NCBI GenBank assembly: GCA_947174305.1
Contig: CAMWIH010000008.1
Location: forward strand, 1-34,319
Direction: 5' to 3'
Source of the DNA: an uncultured Porphyromonadaceae bacterium
Lineage (GTDB): Bacteria > Bacteroidota > Bacteroidia > Bacteroidales > Muribaculaceae
Length of the DNA: 34,319 bases
Under the pieces are notes generated by a model, which was not told where the DNA came from, did not search any database, and worked only from the letters and a program-made list of their open reading frames with translations. Below are positions 1-9,691 of the stretch, piece after piece. Within the stretch, counting starts at the first letter, position 1. The number at the start of each line of letters is the position of its first letter. The translations under genes were made by a program, and so were the position numbers.

Positions 1-61
1 TTGAATTGATGTTTTCGAGCTCTTGTTTTAAAACATCTGATATTTCGCTGGGATTGAGCAT
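1..61 (-). CDS. atpA: ATP synthase F1 subunit alpha, N-terminal fragment (cut by window edge)
   Basis: Only the first 20 codons are inside the window, beginning MLNPSEISDVLKQELENI. This matches the usual start of F1 alpha, with a short amphipathic helix that contacts the delta subunit (OSCP site). The ATG lies at 59-61, only 4 nt downstream of the atpH stop codon, and a purine-rich AAGAAG stretch sits immediately before it. Alpha carries the non-catalytic nucleotide sites of the F1 head, but none of that part is visible. The call rests on the short N-terminal match plus its position after atpH, where atpA is expected in both the enterobacterial and Bacteroidetes orders. Confidence 0.85.
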   Translation of the reverse strand, partial: MLNPSEISDVLKQELENINS

Positions 62-65
62 CTTC

Positions 66-611
66 TTAATTGCTTCTTATAAGGTTTTGACGTAATTGTT
101 CGAGTTCGTTACTTAGGGAGGCATCCATACGTGTGGAATCAACATCGATTACAAATCCACCTATAAGGTCGGGATTAACCTCTTCCGTATATTCAAACGT
201 GGTCTCGGTAAATGCTTTTTCAACCACGTCGTGAAGTTTCTTCATCTCATCGTCTCCAAGCTTTACGGCAGTGGAGATTTTCACCTGAGAAATATTGTTT
301 GCCTTGCGATATATATCGCGGTAGGCGTATGCCATAAGATAAGCGAACTCCTCTCTTTTATGCTCGAGAATCAGCCTTACAAAACGTCTGTAGTCGTCAC
401 CCGGATCATTTCCGGCCGCCGCGAGCAGAAGCCGTTCCTTATCGGCTGTATCCACAAAAGGATTCGACAACACTTTAGCGAGCCCGGGATTCTTCTGAAA
501 AGATGTAATCACATTCTTCATCTCCTCATATACCCTTCCGGCACTCTTATTTTCCAGAGCGAACTTATAAAGCGCCTTGGCATATCTGTGCGGTATTAAT
601 CCGGATATCAT
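66..611 (-). CDS. atpH: ATP synthase F1 subunit delta
   Basis: This 181-residue protein is the length expected for the delta (OSCP-like) subunit, which joins the top of the F1 alpha3-beta3 head to the peripheral stalk formed by subunit b. The N-terminus (MISGLIPHRYAKALYKFA) is the typical 'xxRYAxALxxxA' helix of the N-terminal six-helix domain. The C-terminal part has the family signature around 'VNPDLIGGFVIDVDSTRMDASLSNEL' (roughly residues 145-170), here with the usual Gly-Gly turn. The gene lies between atpF (7 bp upstream) and atpA (4 bp downstream), so translation is probably coupled. The start is an ATG with no in-frame competitor nearby. Confidence 0.97.
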   Translation of the reverse strand: MISGLIPHRYAKALYKFALENKSAGRVYEEMKNVITSFQKNPGLAKVLSNPFVDTADKERLLLAAAGNDPGDDYRRFVRLILEHKREEFAYLMAYAYRDIYRKANNISQVKISTAVKLGDDEMKKLHDVVEKAFTETTFEYTEEVNPDLIGGFVIDVDSTRMDASLSNELEQLRQNLIRSN

Positions 612-618
612 CGGCTGA

Positions 619-1113
619 TCAGTTTTTCTCTATTTCGTCTAATAACTTATCGACAAGCTGTTTCTGAGCGTCATCGCTTTTCATTTGGTTGCGTACCATC
701 TTCTCAGCGATATCGATAGAGAACTTGCCGACTTCATTTCTAAATTGAAGCTCAGCCTCCTTACGGGCCTGTTCAATGGAAAGCTTGGCCGCTTCCATTT
801 CACGACGGGCAGCCTCAGAAGCCTCATGTTTAGCCTGCTCGATAATTTCTGTTTTCATCTTTGCAGCTTCGCGAAGCATTTCTGCCTGCTTGGCCTGAGC
901 CTCTTCTACATATTTTTTGGCCTCGTTACGTGCATTGTCGAGTTGTTCCTTAGCCTTCCTGGCATCCTCCACGCCCTGGTCAATGGTATTGGCCCTGCTT
1001 TCCATACTCTTGATAATTACAGGCCAACCCCATTTCGCAAGCACGAGGAACAACAGGATGAACGCAATGAACATCCAGAAAACCAAGCCAAAATCGGGCG
1101 TGAATAATTCCAT
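619..1113 (-). CDS. atpF: ATP synthase F0 subunit b
   Basis: This is a 164-residue protein with one N-terminal membrane helix (about residues 8-30, rich in Phe/Leu/Ile) followed by a long charged coiled coil of Ala, Glu, Lys and Arg (about 40-150). That is the form of F0 subunit b, which dimerises to make the peripheral stalk and holds F1 against rotation. The motif 'FWMFIAFILLFLVLAKW' before the charged helix is typical. It follows atpE after a 79-bp gap that holds a strong stem-loop (see 1140-1168), whereas atpH follows after only 7 bp. The start is an ATG. One b gene is present and no b' is seen, as usual for non-photosynthetic bacteria. Confidence 0.97.
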   Translation of the reverse strand: MELFTPDFGLVFWMFIAFILLFLVLAKWGWPVIIKSMESRANTIDQGVEDARKAKEQLDNARNEAKKYVEEAQAKQAEMLREAAKMKTEIIEQAKHEASEAARREMEAAKLSIEQARKEAELQFRNEVGKFSIDIAEKMVRNQMKSDDAQKQLVDKLLDEIEKN

Positions 1114-1139
1114 TCTCTTAAAGTTTTAAAGTTTCCTCA

Positions 1140-1168
1140 CCGGGGAAAGAATGGTGTTCTTTCCCCGG
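1140..1168 (-). promoter_or_regulatory. Strong intercistronic stem-loop between atpE and atpF
   Basis: A perfect 12-bp inverted repeat (CCGGGGAAAGAA, loop of 5, then its exact complement) lies between the atpE stop (1193) and the atpF start (1113). No run of T follows on the minus strand, so it does not look like a complete intrinsic terminator. A second small stem (CTCC-GCAC-GGAG, 1173-1184) lies between it and the atpE stop codon. A stem-loop here could protect the 3' end of an atpE transcript or partly stop transcription, helping to make far more subunit c than b. The structure is seen directly; the role is inferred. Confidence 0.7.
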
Positions 1169-1192
1169 CAGGCTCCGCACGGAGAGGAAATT

Positions 1193-1450
<258 letters not shown>

Positions 1451-1522
1451 TCAGTTTTTTTAATGTGTTATTTTATTTGTTTTAATTTCTTTGACTTCGA
1501 TAGGGCTTATGCCAACCATCTT

Positions 1523-2866
1523 TTATTGTTTGAGGTCGATTGCCGCCGCTTCCTTGGCAAGAAGTTCCTTCTGCGCCTCAGCAGCCTTCATTGCTTCCTC
1601 ACCCTCTTCAGTTCCGGCATGCTCTTTGGCGTGGGCATGGTCGCCACGCTCAATTGCCATTCCAATGAAAATAGTGGATAGCGTGGTGAACACGTATGCC
1701 TGAATGAAACTTACCAGCACATCAAGTGCAAGCATGAAGAGAGAGAAGAGTATTGAGACAACAGTCGTTGCGCCTGCCACAGCTGATCCAAATACAGCAA
1801 ATATAAAGATCAGAAGAGTCAGCGTTATGACAATCATGTGACCACCCATCATGTTCGCGAAGAGACGCACACAGAGTGCCGCCGGCTTGGTGAACATACC
1901 GAAAATCTCGATAAACTGCATGATCGGGAGGGGACACTTCAACCAAAGGGGCACATCAGGCCAAAAAATCTCCTTCCAGTAATGTTTCGTTCCGAAGACA
2001 TTAGTCATGATGAAAGTCATCACAGCCAATACCAGGGTGATAGCAATATTACCCGTAAGGTTTGCCCCGCCGGGGAAAATGACAATCAGTCCGAGAAGGT
2101 TCATTATCAGGATAAAGAAGAAGCACGTGAGAAGATAGGGAGCAAACTTCTTGGCATTCTCTCCAAGAGTTGCCTTTATGGTTCCTTCATAGACAAAAGA
2201 AACAAGGAGCTCCATAAATCCCATACCTTTACGGGGAGCCTTCAGTCCGCGACGACGGTAGAATCTTACCAGCGACATGACGATTATCAGCACTATCGCT
2301 GTCGAAATGAAGAGTGCGGCAACATTCTTCGTAATGGATATGTCAAGAGGACGATATTCACGATAATATTTCCCGTCAACAAACACATAGCCGTCAATCA
2401 CAGGCCAGCCACCTTTCACTGGACCTTGAGCCTTGATATCGGATGCAACCTTCATAACACTGTCGGTCTGAGCCGCATTGAGGTTGAAAAGCTGAACAAC
2501 TTTATTCTTATGACTGCTGATATGCGCAATTACAAAAGAATAGTCTTTTCCATCGCGGCTTATTGTCTTGACCACTGGCTCGGCATGCATCTTCCCATCG
2601 TGTTCCACCACCTTAGTGAGAGAAGAGGAAGAGAAGCAGAACCATTTGCCATCCTCAGCCTTGACAATAACAGGGAGAGGGATACGGTAGGCATGTGCGA
2701 AAGGCACTTCCCAGCCATAGCCGTCACCAAGATGCTCGAAAATAATTTCCTTCACATCAAGATTCTCTTCTTCAGCATGGCCATCGCCGCCTTCTGCATA
2801 TCCCCTGAAAGGAGTGGCAACGAGAATCGCCAGCAGAAACATCAATATGGATAATCTTTTCGACAT
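1523..2866 (-). CDS. atpB: ATP synthase F0 subunit a, long Bacteroidetes-type form
   Basis: Subunit a provides the two half-channels through which protons reach the c ring. The membrane core holds the family motif 'LCVRLFANMMGGH', with the essential arginine at Arg334, and ends in 'FTTLSTIFIGMAIE'. At 447 residues the protein is far longer than the approximately 270 of E. coli. It has a signal-peptide-like N-terminus (cleavage likely near FRGYA/EGG), then an extramembrane domain of about 150 residues before the first core helix, and a charged His/Ala/Glu-rich cytoplasmic tail of about 45 residues. Extra N-terminal sequence is known from Bacteroidetes homologues; the function of that domain is not known to me. 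atpC ends 11 bp upstream, leaving no room for atpI. Confidence 0.96.
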   Translation of the reverse strand: MSKRLSILMFLLAILVATPFRGYAEGGDGHAEEENLDVKEIIFEHLGDGYGWEVPFAHAYRIPLPVIVKAEDGKWFCFSSSSLTKVVEHDGKMHAEPVVKTISRDGKDYSFVIAHISSHKNKVVQLFNLNAAQTDSVMKVASDIKAQGPVKGGWPVIDGYVFVDGKYYREYRPLDISITKNVAALFISTAIVLIIVMSLVRFYRRRGLKAPRKGMGFMELLVSFVYEGTIKATLGENAKKFAPYLLTCFFFILIMNLLGLIVIFPGGANLTGNIAITLVLAVMTFIMTNVFGTKHYWKEIFWPDVPLWLKCPLPIMQFIEIFGMFTKPAALCVRLFANMMGGHMIVITLTLLIFIFAVFGSAVAGATTVVSILFSLFMLALDVLVSFIQAYVFTTLSTIFIGMAIERGDHAHAKEHAGTEEGEEAMKAAEAQKELLAKEAAAIDLKQ

Positions 2867-2877
2867 CTTATCTTACT

Positions 2878-3111
2878 TTAGTAAATGCACACCGAAATCA
2901 CATTATTATTCACGTCGGCGATACCGCCACGGATGGATATGGCATGTCGTTCGCCACCCGCCAGATAGCTTACGTCACCGGCTGTAAGCACAGAAATAAG
3001 CGCCGCATGGTTTCGGAGCACAGTGAATGATCCGAGCTTGCCGGGAAGTGTCACAGACTCCACCTCGCCCTTAAACGTTATCTCATGCGCAGAAATAATC
3101 TCAAGTGTCAT
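2878..3111 (-). CDS. atpC: ATP synthase F1 subunit epsilon, beta-sandwich domain only
   Basis: This 77-residue protein matches the N-terminal beta-sandwich of F1 epsilon: 'MTLEIISAHEITFKGEVESVTLPGKLGSFTVLRNHAALIS' contains the LPGxxGxFxVLxxHA motif. The usual protein is about 130-140 residues because of a C-terminal helical hairpin that can extend and inhibit ATP hydrolysis. Here the protein stops just after the last strand ('NNVISVCIY'), so that inhibitory hairpin is absent. Short epsilon subunits are common in Bacteroidetes, so I read this as normal for the group and not a broken gene. It lies between atpD and atpB in the same orientation. Confidence 0.95.
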   Translation of the reverse strand: MTLEIISAHEITFKGEVESVTLPGKLGSFTVLRNHAALISVLTAGDVSYLAGGERHAISIRGGIADVNNNVISVCIY

Positions 3112-3136
3112 TACTCTCTTTTCTGTTTAAAATTCA

Positions 3137-3163
3137 GTCGGAGGCAGATATAGCCTACCCGAC
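3137..3163 (-). promoter_or_regulatory. Intercistronic hairpin between atpD and atpC
   Basis: Arms GTCGG...CCGAC and inner GGC...GCC form an interrupted stem of 5 plus 3 bp around a 7-base loop, in the 66-bp gap between the atpD stop and the atpC start. No T tract follows. It may tune expression of epsilon relative to beta or act as an RNA-processing site. The fold is seen by eye only; its role is a guess. Confidence 0.4.
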
Positions 3164-3177
3164 ATCTTGTTAAATTA

Positions 3178-4686
<1,509 letters not shown>

Positions 4687-4721
4687 TTAGAGTCTTATAG
4701 AGTCGTTTAATTTTTCTTTTA

Positions 4722-5801
4722 TTAGAAATGCCAGCCGAATGCAACACAAAGTGTCATAAGAAGGAGGTTGGCAAGAGAGAATGGCATGAGGTATTTCCAC
4801 TCGAAAGAAAGCATCTGGTCAATACGCACACGGGGGAAAGTCCACTTGAACCAAATGATTACAAAAGAGATGAAGAATGCCTTACCTACGAACCATACTA
4901 TCGAGGGAATCCAGTTCATCACCATATTGAACCCGTCCCAGCCCGGGATATGAAGTGGCATCCAGCCACCAAGGAACATAAGGGAAGCGATTCCTGATAC
5001 GATAAAGAGGTTGAGGTATTCAGCAAGGTAGAAGAAACCGAAGTGAATACCGGAGTACTCAGTATGGTAACCGGCAGTCAGCTCATGTTCTGCCTCGGGA
5101 AGGTCGAACGGACCACGGTTAGTCTCGGCAGTTGCGGCGATAATATAGATTATGCAAGCAATGATTGCCGGAATATGACCCTTGAAAATGAACCATCCGT
5201 TAGCCTGCTCAAGAACAAGCTCATTTATATTCATGGTTCCGGCCATCACGACGATAGTGATGATTGAAAGACCGAGCGAAAGCTCATAGCTCACCATCTG
5301 TGCACCGCTTCGCATAGCACCGATAAGGGTGTATTTATTATTGGAAGCCCAACCTGCGAGAAGGATACCGAGCACACCAACGGAGCTGACAGCAAGGACA
5401 AAGAAAATACCTATATTCCAGTTTATGATCTGAAGGCCGTTACCCCATGGCAAACAAGCCAACATTACCACAGAAGAGGTGATAATGATGTATGGAGCGA
5501 GTTTAAAGAGGAAACGGTCGGTGTCTTTAAGGCTGATAAGCTCCTTGATGAGGATCTTGAACATATCGGCAAACACCTGAAGAAGACCCCAGGGACCCAC
5601 ACGCATCGGGCCAAGACGACACTGGAACCAAGCGCAAAGCTTACGTTCATAAAGGATATAGAACAGTGCAAGCACTGTATAAGTGAGCAGGATGAGAACA
5701 GCAATCAGAACGCACTCGATTGTTATGCCGAGCCATTCGGGAGTGCCAAGACCCATAAGCCAGTTATTGAAGGCTGCTGTCCATTGTCCGAAGTTAAACA
5801 T
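4722..5801 (-). CDS. nuoH: NADH-quinone oxidoreductase (complex I) subunit H
   Basis: NuoH is the membrane subunit that forms the quinone-binding chamber together with NuoB and NuoD. This 359-residue protein has about eight or nine hydrophobic helices and both family signatures: 'GPMRVGPWGLLQVFADMFKI' in the first cytoplasmic loop and 'ETNRGPFDLPEAEHELTAGY' with the conserved acidic residues. Length and motifs indicate a complete gene. It follows nuoCD by 52 bp, the usual order when nuoEFG are missing. What follows is unusual: the next gene in the transcript is atpD, with no nuoI, J, K, L, M or N in between. Confidence 0.97.
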   Translation of the reverse strand: MFNFGQWTAAFNNWLMGLGTPEWLGITIECVLIAVLILLTYTVLALFYILYERKLCAWFQCRLGPMRVGPWGLLQVFADMFKILIKELISLKDTDRFLFKLAPYIIITSSVVMLACLPWGNGLQIINWNIGIFFVLAVSSVGVLGILLAGWASNNKYTLIGAMRSGAQMVSYELSLGLSIITIVVMAGTMNINELVLEQANGWFIFKGHIPAIIACIIYIIAATAETNRGPFDLPEAEHELTAGYHTEYSGIHFGFFYLAEYLNLFIVSGIASLMFLGGWMPLHIPGWDGFNMVMNWIPSIVWFVGKAFFISFVIIWFKWTFPRVRIDQMLSFEWKYLMPFSLANLLLMTLCVAFGWHF

Positions 5802-5853
5802 CTTGTTTAAATTATTCTTTTTGGATTATACGTCTGTTTATACACACTTACCG

Positions 5854-7482
5854 TTAACGGTCGATATCGGGGATAACGAAGTCGAGGGCCGCGCCGATCG
5901 TAATGAGGTCGGCAATCATATTGCCGGTGCAACATAGATCCATAACGCCTACAAGGTTGAAGCAGGGGCTCTGGAAATGCACGCGGAAAGGATTCTTATT
6001 GCCGTCAGATTCAATGTAAACACCAAAAGTGCCTCGACTCGCTTCCACCTGCTGATACCATCTTCCGGCAGGAAGCTTGATAATCTTTGGCACCTGACAA
6101 CGGATGTCACCCTCAGGAATATTATCCACAAGCTGAGCAAGAATACTGATACTCTGCTCAATCTCCTTCATACGCACCATATAGCGGCTGTAAGAATCAC
6201 ATCCATCCATCAGCACCTCCTCAAACTTAAGCTCGGGATAAATTGAGTAAGGATGTTTCTTGCGGCAGTCACAGCTCCAGTGGGAACCGCGTCCGCTCGG
6301 CCCCGTTATGTCATAATTTATGGCATCTTCTTTAGGCAAGATGCCCACTCCAACAAGACGATTCTTTGCAATAAGGTTGTTTGAGAACACATCATGATAC
6401 TCCTTCAGACGCGAGGGCATTATCTCAATCAGATGTTTCACATCCTTTACAAAATCAGGATGAAGATCAGCAATCACACCACCGATCACATTATAGTTCA
6501 TCGACATACGAGCCCCGCACGTCTTCTCGAATATATCAAGCACCAGCTCGCGCTCACGGAATCCATAGAAGAACGCGGTTGTTGCGCCAAGGTCCATGGC
6601 CGTACATCCGAATGAAAGAAGATGTGAAGAGATACGCATAAGCTCATCCATCATCACGCGGATCACCTGAGCACGACGGGGAACCTCAAGGCCAAGCGCC
6701 TTCTCGATACACATGCAGAGGCAATGGCGGTTCTGGTGAGCCGACATATAGTCCATACGGTCTGTGAAATGGAGAATCTGAGGATATGTGAGATCCTCGC
6801 AAAGTTTCTCTATACCACGGTGAATGTAACCTGAAACCACATCCACTTTCTTCACCTCTTCACCGTCAACGGCAGTGCGGAAACGCATCACGCCGTGAGT
6901 GGAGGGGTGCTGGGGACCTATATTGACAACATAATCATTTTCACCGAACACCTTACCGGGCTTCTTCACAATCTCGCCGTTCTCTTCAACGTATGTGCAT
7001 GTGTCATCCTCGTTGATTTCATCATCAAGACGGATGGGATTGAGCTTGGGATCGGCGTCATAATCCTTACGGAGCGGATGACCAACCCAATCATTGCGAA
7101 GGAAAAAGCGACGCATGTCGGGATGGTTGATAAACTTGATTCCAAAGAAATCATAGACCTCCCTCTCCTGGAAATTGGCAACCTTCCAGAGATCGCTCAC
7201 ACTGTGGATATATGCATCATCGCGGTTCTCGCAAACCACCTTGACTGTAATCATATCCCAATTATGGGAGGTAGAAGTAAGATAATAAAGCACTCCTACA
7301 GAGTCCTTCCAGTCCATACCGACAACGGCCGACAGGACATCGAAATCCAGCTCCCTATCTTCTTTGAGTTTTTTTGCAAAACCGTACCAATCCTTTTCGG
7401 GCACGTTCACCAGGAGATTCTCACCCTCCTCGAAAGTGGCCGAAGGGCACACCTTGCTGATTTTCTCTTTTATATCGCTCAT
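5854..7482 (-). CDS. nuoCD: NADH-quinone oxidoreductase subunits C and D, fused
   Basis: This is one protein of 542 residues. Residues up to about 165 match NuoC (30-kDa subunit; signature 'EREVYDFFGIKFINHPDMRRF'). The rest matches NuoD (49-kDa subunit), beginning 'VVNIGPQHPSTHGVMRF' and continuing with 'HRGIEKLCEDLTYPQILHF' and 'DRMDYMSAHQNRH'. NuoD helps form the quinone site next to cluster N2. The fusion is normal in Bacteroidetes and in E. coli. I place the start at the ATG at 7482 (MSDIKEKISKV); a GTG at 7494 would add four residues. A 12-bp perfect palindrome (ACCGTTAACGGT, 5850-5861) spans the stop codon. nuoB ends 38 bp upstream of the ATG. Confidence 0.96.
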   Translation of the reverse strand: MSDIKEKISKVCPSATFEEGENLLVNVPEKDWYGFAKKLKEDRELDFDVLSAVVGMDWKDSVGVLYYLTSTSHNWDMITVKVVCENRDDAYIHSVSDLWKVANFQEREVYDFFGIKFINHPDMRRFFLRNDWVGHPLRKDYDADPKLNPIRLDDEINEDDTCTYVEENGEIVKKPGKVFGENDYVVNIGPQHPSTHGVMRFRTAVDGEEVKKVDVVSGYIHRGIEKLCEDLTYPQILHFTDRMDYMSAHQNRHCLCMCIEKALGLEVPRRAQVIRVMMDELMRISSHLLSFGCTAMDLGATTAFFYGFRERELVLDIFEKTCGARMSMNYNVIGGVIADLHPDFVKDVKHLIEIMPSRLKEYHDVFSNNLIAKNRLVGVGILPKEDAINYDITGPSGRGSHWSCDCRKKHPYSIYPELKFEEVLMDGCDSYSRYMVRMKEIEQSISILAQLVDNIPEGDIRCQVPKIIKLPAGRWYQQVEASRGTFGVYIESDGNKNPFRVHFQSPCFNLVGVMDLCCTGNMIADLITIGAALDFVIPDIDR

Positions 7483-7520
7483 GTTATAGTTCACAGTTAA
7501 GTTTCGTCATTATGGCCTGC

Positions 7521-8135
7521 TTATCCGATATGTCCTTTCTCTTCAGGATGTTCTTTGAAAAATTCCTCAATCTTCTCTTTTCGGTTTGCACCGCCGAAGA
7601 ATCTTTCCACCTTTATCTTACGCTGCAACTGCATAAGGCCATAGAACATAGCTTCCGGACGCGGAGGGCAACCGGGGATATAAACATCAACCGGAAGAAT
7701 CTCATCCACACCGTTCACAACACAGTAACTCTTCTTGAATGGTCCGCCAGATACGGCGCAACCTCCACATGCTATGACATATTTCGGCTCTGCAACCTGT
7801 TCGTAGAGACGGCGCATTACGGGTGCCATCCGATGAACGATAGTTCCTTGCACCATGATATAGTCAGCCTGACGGGGTGAGTTACGCGCAACCTCAAATC
7901 CGAAACGAGCCATATCATATCGTGCCGCGCCCAGACTCATGAACTCAATGGCGCAACAGGATGTTCCGAAACAGAGAGGCCATAAAGAATTTGCACGGCC
8001 CCAGTTGATAAGGTCGTCCATCTTGCCGACCATCACATTAGCACCTGTAGCGTTGAGTTCTTCAACGAGTTTGTCAATATACTCGTTATCCTTGAAGTCC
8101 TCACGCGTCATACTTTTAATCTTGTCTATTCCCAT
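7521..8135 (-). CDS. nuoB: NADH-quinone oxidoreductase subunit B
   Basis: NuoB binds the terminal 4Fe-4S cluster N2, which passes electrons to quinone. The expected ligands are present: the tandem cysteines Cys60-Cys61 in 'CFGTSCCAIEFMS', Cys126 in 'ACGGCAVSGGPF' and Cys156 in 'YIPGCPPRPEA'. The 204-residue length is normal. The ATG overlaps the end of nuoA by 10 bp, which suggests translational coupling. The last 40 residues are charged and variable, as in relatives. Confidence 0.97.
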   Translation of the reverse strand: MGIDKIKSMTREDFKDNEYIDKLVEELNATGANVMVGKMDDLINWGRANSLWPLCFGTSCCAIEFMSLGAARYDMARFGFEVARNSPRQADYIMVQGTIVHRMAPVMRRLYEQVAEPKYVIACGGCAVSGGPFKKSYCVVNGVDEILPVDVYIPGCPPRPEAMFYGLMQLQRKIKVERFFGGANRKEKIEEFFKEHPEEKGHIG

Positions 8136-8497
8136 TTAAGAGCTCCTTTCCGCCATGCGTATGCAAGGCCTAAAATCAGCACAAACATAAATATTGCAAT
8201 ACACAGGATTCCCTGAGGGCCAAGGCCACGCATCACCACTGACCACGGATAAAGGAAGACAGTCTCCACATCGAAGATCAGGAAGAGAATAGCAAAAATA
8301 TAATACCCGGCCTTGAACTGAATCATGGATTCACCTCGGGTCGGGATACCGCATTCGTATGGCTCTGACTTCTTGACAGAGAACGATCTGGGAGAAATCA
8401 AGCGGGCAATAAGGAGCGCGGCAAATACCAAGCCGATGCCCGTGAGCATCGCCGTAATTGAAAGCACACCATTGCCTATCTCCAGCAATAGATTCAT
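8126..8497 (-). CDS. nuoA: NADH-quinone oxidoreductase subunit A
   Basis: This 123-residue protein has three membrane helices and carries the NuoA signature 'PYECGIPTRGESMIQFKAGYY' in the loop after the first helix, followed by 'FLIFDVETVFLYPWSV' in helix 2. NuoA lies next to NuoH, and its loop helps couple quinone reduction to the proton channels. It is the first gene of the nuo-atp transcript: a well-matched promoter lies 70-100 bp upstream and the terminator of the preceding lipoprotein gene overlaps the promoter's -33 region. Confidence 0.96.
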   Translation of the reverse strand: MNLLLEIGNGVLSITAMLTGIGLVFAALLIARLISPRSFSVKKSEPYECGIPTRGESMIQFKAGYYIFAILFLIFDVETVFLYPWSVVMRGLGPQGILCIAIFMFVLILGLAYAWRKGALKWE

Positions 8498-8567
8498 ATT
8501 TCCTTATATTTAAAGAGTTAGATTAATCCTTTATGTTATTCACGGTAAGATCCGCCAAATATATCTG

Positions 8568-8598
8568 CAAAGGTACTCAAAATTTCTTAATCAACAAA
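8568..8598 (-). promoter_or_regulatory. Predicted sigma-AB promoter of nuoA (nuo-atp operon)
   Basis: On the minus strand, TTTG (8595-8598) is followed after exactly 19 bp by TACCTTTG (8568-8575). This fits the known Bacteroidetes housekeeping consensus TTTG-N19/21-TAnnTTTG. Transcription should begin near 8562, leaving a leader of about 65 nt before the nuoA ATG. The -33 element uses bases of the neighbouring terminator's A/T run. Confidence 0.6.
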
Positions 8599-8649
8599 AA
8601 ATCCCCCTCCCTAAAATTTTACAGAATTTTAAGAAAAGGGGGATTTTTT
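8596..8649 (-). terminator. Rho-independent terminator after the receptor-lipoprotein operon
   Basis: AAAAAATCCCCCT (8596-8608) is complementary to AGGGGGATTTTTT (8637-8649), and a partly paired AT-rich centre lies between them. On the minus strand the stem ends in a run of T. It lies 37 bp past the lipoprotein stop codon. The A/T flanks are symmetrical, but no plus-strand gene needs it here. Confidence 0.75.
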
Positions 8650-8685
8650 ATATGTTCTTTAACATAAAAGTCTCTGATGGATGTT

Positions 8686-9645
8686 TTATCTCACCACAAA
8701 CTCCATATATTTTCCGGTGAAATATCCGTGGAATCTACCGGCCACAGTGAAGTCGCAGTAGGCTTCCACCATATTATCCTCAGCAACGAATTTGAACGTA
8801 GTGAAGGGGAAGCGAGGGTTCTCCATGAGCTTGTTCCCCTCTATGTACAGGGGATTAACATTCGATGCCTCTATTATATATCCGTTATGGGTGAACTGAA
8901 CATCAAGATCCGGAAGTATAAGATATTTCTGCTCAGGCATCTGCTGATTGAACTTCACATTATAAAGCACTACCTGAGCCTTCTTCTTGCTTATGTCAAA
9001 CTTTATACGAAAACCTACATCCTGATTCTTGAAAGCGCTTTCCGGGTCGCCTAAAACTTCCGTATCTGTCACGCCGCAATAATAGAGGTCGGGCCAGAAT
9101 GTATATACCTTATATTCATTCCCGAGCACATAGCGAATCTTGGGAGCATAACCCTTGGGTCGCTCCTTGTAGGTAAGGTCAGGCTGCGGAAGAGCAGAAG
9201 TGGGGTCTTTCTCATAGTTTATGGTAGGTGGAGTATAGAGGATCGGAGAAAGTTCAAAACGTAGGTCGGTCACCTGCATGCCATTGGTGGCCGTACAAGG
9301 AAACTGGTCGAATCCGTGAATAATATATTGGTGAGTTTCAAGATCGTCTGAAAAACCGAATACAAGAGCCGAGGTGAATTTAAATGATTCGGTAGTGAAA
9401 CCTGTATCCTGGTCATCACCCAAATCAACCATATCTGTGCTAATGGAGACCATGCCATTAACGTTGTCCAATCCGAAATGGTAATATCCTTTCTTTATAA
9501 CAGGTTCTGACGGGTCATCAAGATTAACCCTGGCAACATAATTGTAGGTAGCCACTGTCTCCGTTGTGTTGTTCACAGGCTCTTTATCACAGGAGGTGAT
9601 CAGAAGGCCTGCGAGGGCCAAAGCGATTGTAAAAGTCTTTTTCAT
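8686..9645 (-). CDS. Putative surface lipoprotein paired with a TonB-dependent receptor
   Basis: I do not recognise the family. The ATG at 9645 gives a clear lipoprotein signal, MKKTFTIALALAGLLITSC, with the lipobox cysteine at residue 19, followed by Asp-Lys. A longer reading from 9687 only adds hydrophilic residues ahead of the signal, so I reject it. The mature part (about 300 residues) is rich in Tyr, Phe, Asp and Thr, has no membrane helix, and looks like mostly beta structure; two further cysteines lie near 'FPCTATNG' and 'YYCGV'. It starts 46 bp after the receptor stop and shares its terminator, so it is probably a substrate-binding or plug-capping partner. It does not look like SusD (no helical TPR-like pattern) or HmuY. 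The ligand is unknown. Confidence 0.75.
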   Translation of the reverse strand: MKKTFTIALALAGLLITSCDKEPVNNTTETVATYNYVARVNLDDPSEPVIKKGYYHFGLDNVNGMVSISTDMVDLGDDQDTGFTTESFKFTSALVFGFSDDLETHQYIIHGFDQFPCTATNGMQVTDLRFELSPILYTPPTINYEKDPTSALPQPDLTYKERPKGYAPKIRYVLGNEYKVYTFWPDLYYCGVTDTEVLGDPESAFKNQDVGFRIKFDISKKKAQVVLYNVKFNQQMPEQKYLILPDLDVQFTHNGYIIEASNVNPLYIEGNKLMENPRFPFTTFKFVAEDNMVEAYCDFTVAGRFHGYFTGKYMEFVVR

Positions 9646-9691
9646 ATATATATCAATTTTTATTTTCTGTTTATAATCAGCACTCATAAGG

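Noticed and set aside
1838-2854. A 338-codon plus-strand open frame opposite atpB
   Set aside because: It is exactly antisense to a well-supported atpB; its protein is rich in His, Arg and Ser with no domain, typical of a shadow frame.
2867-2877. Missing atpI between atpC and atpB as a deletion scar
   Set aside because: Only 11 bp separate the two genes and both ends look intact. Absence of atpI is common enough that I do not count it as a finding.
6895-7500. A 201-codon plus-strand frame opposite the nuoC part of nuoCD
   Set aside because: It mirrors the conserved nuoC coding strand and shows no recognisable motif or promoter.
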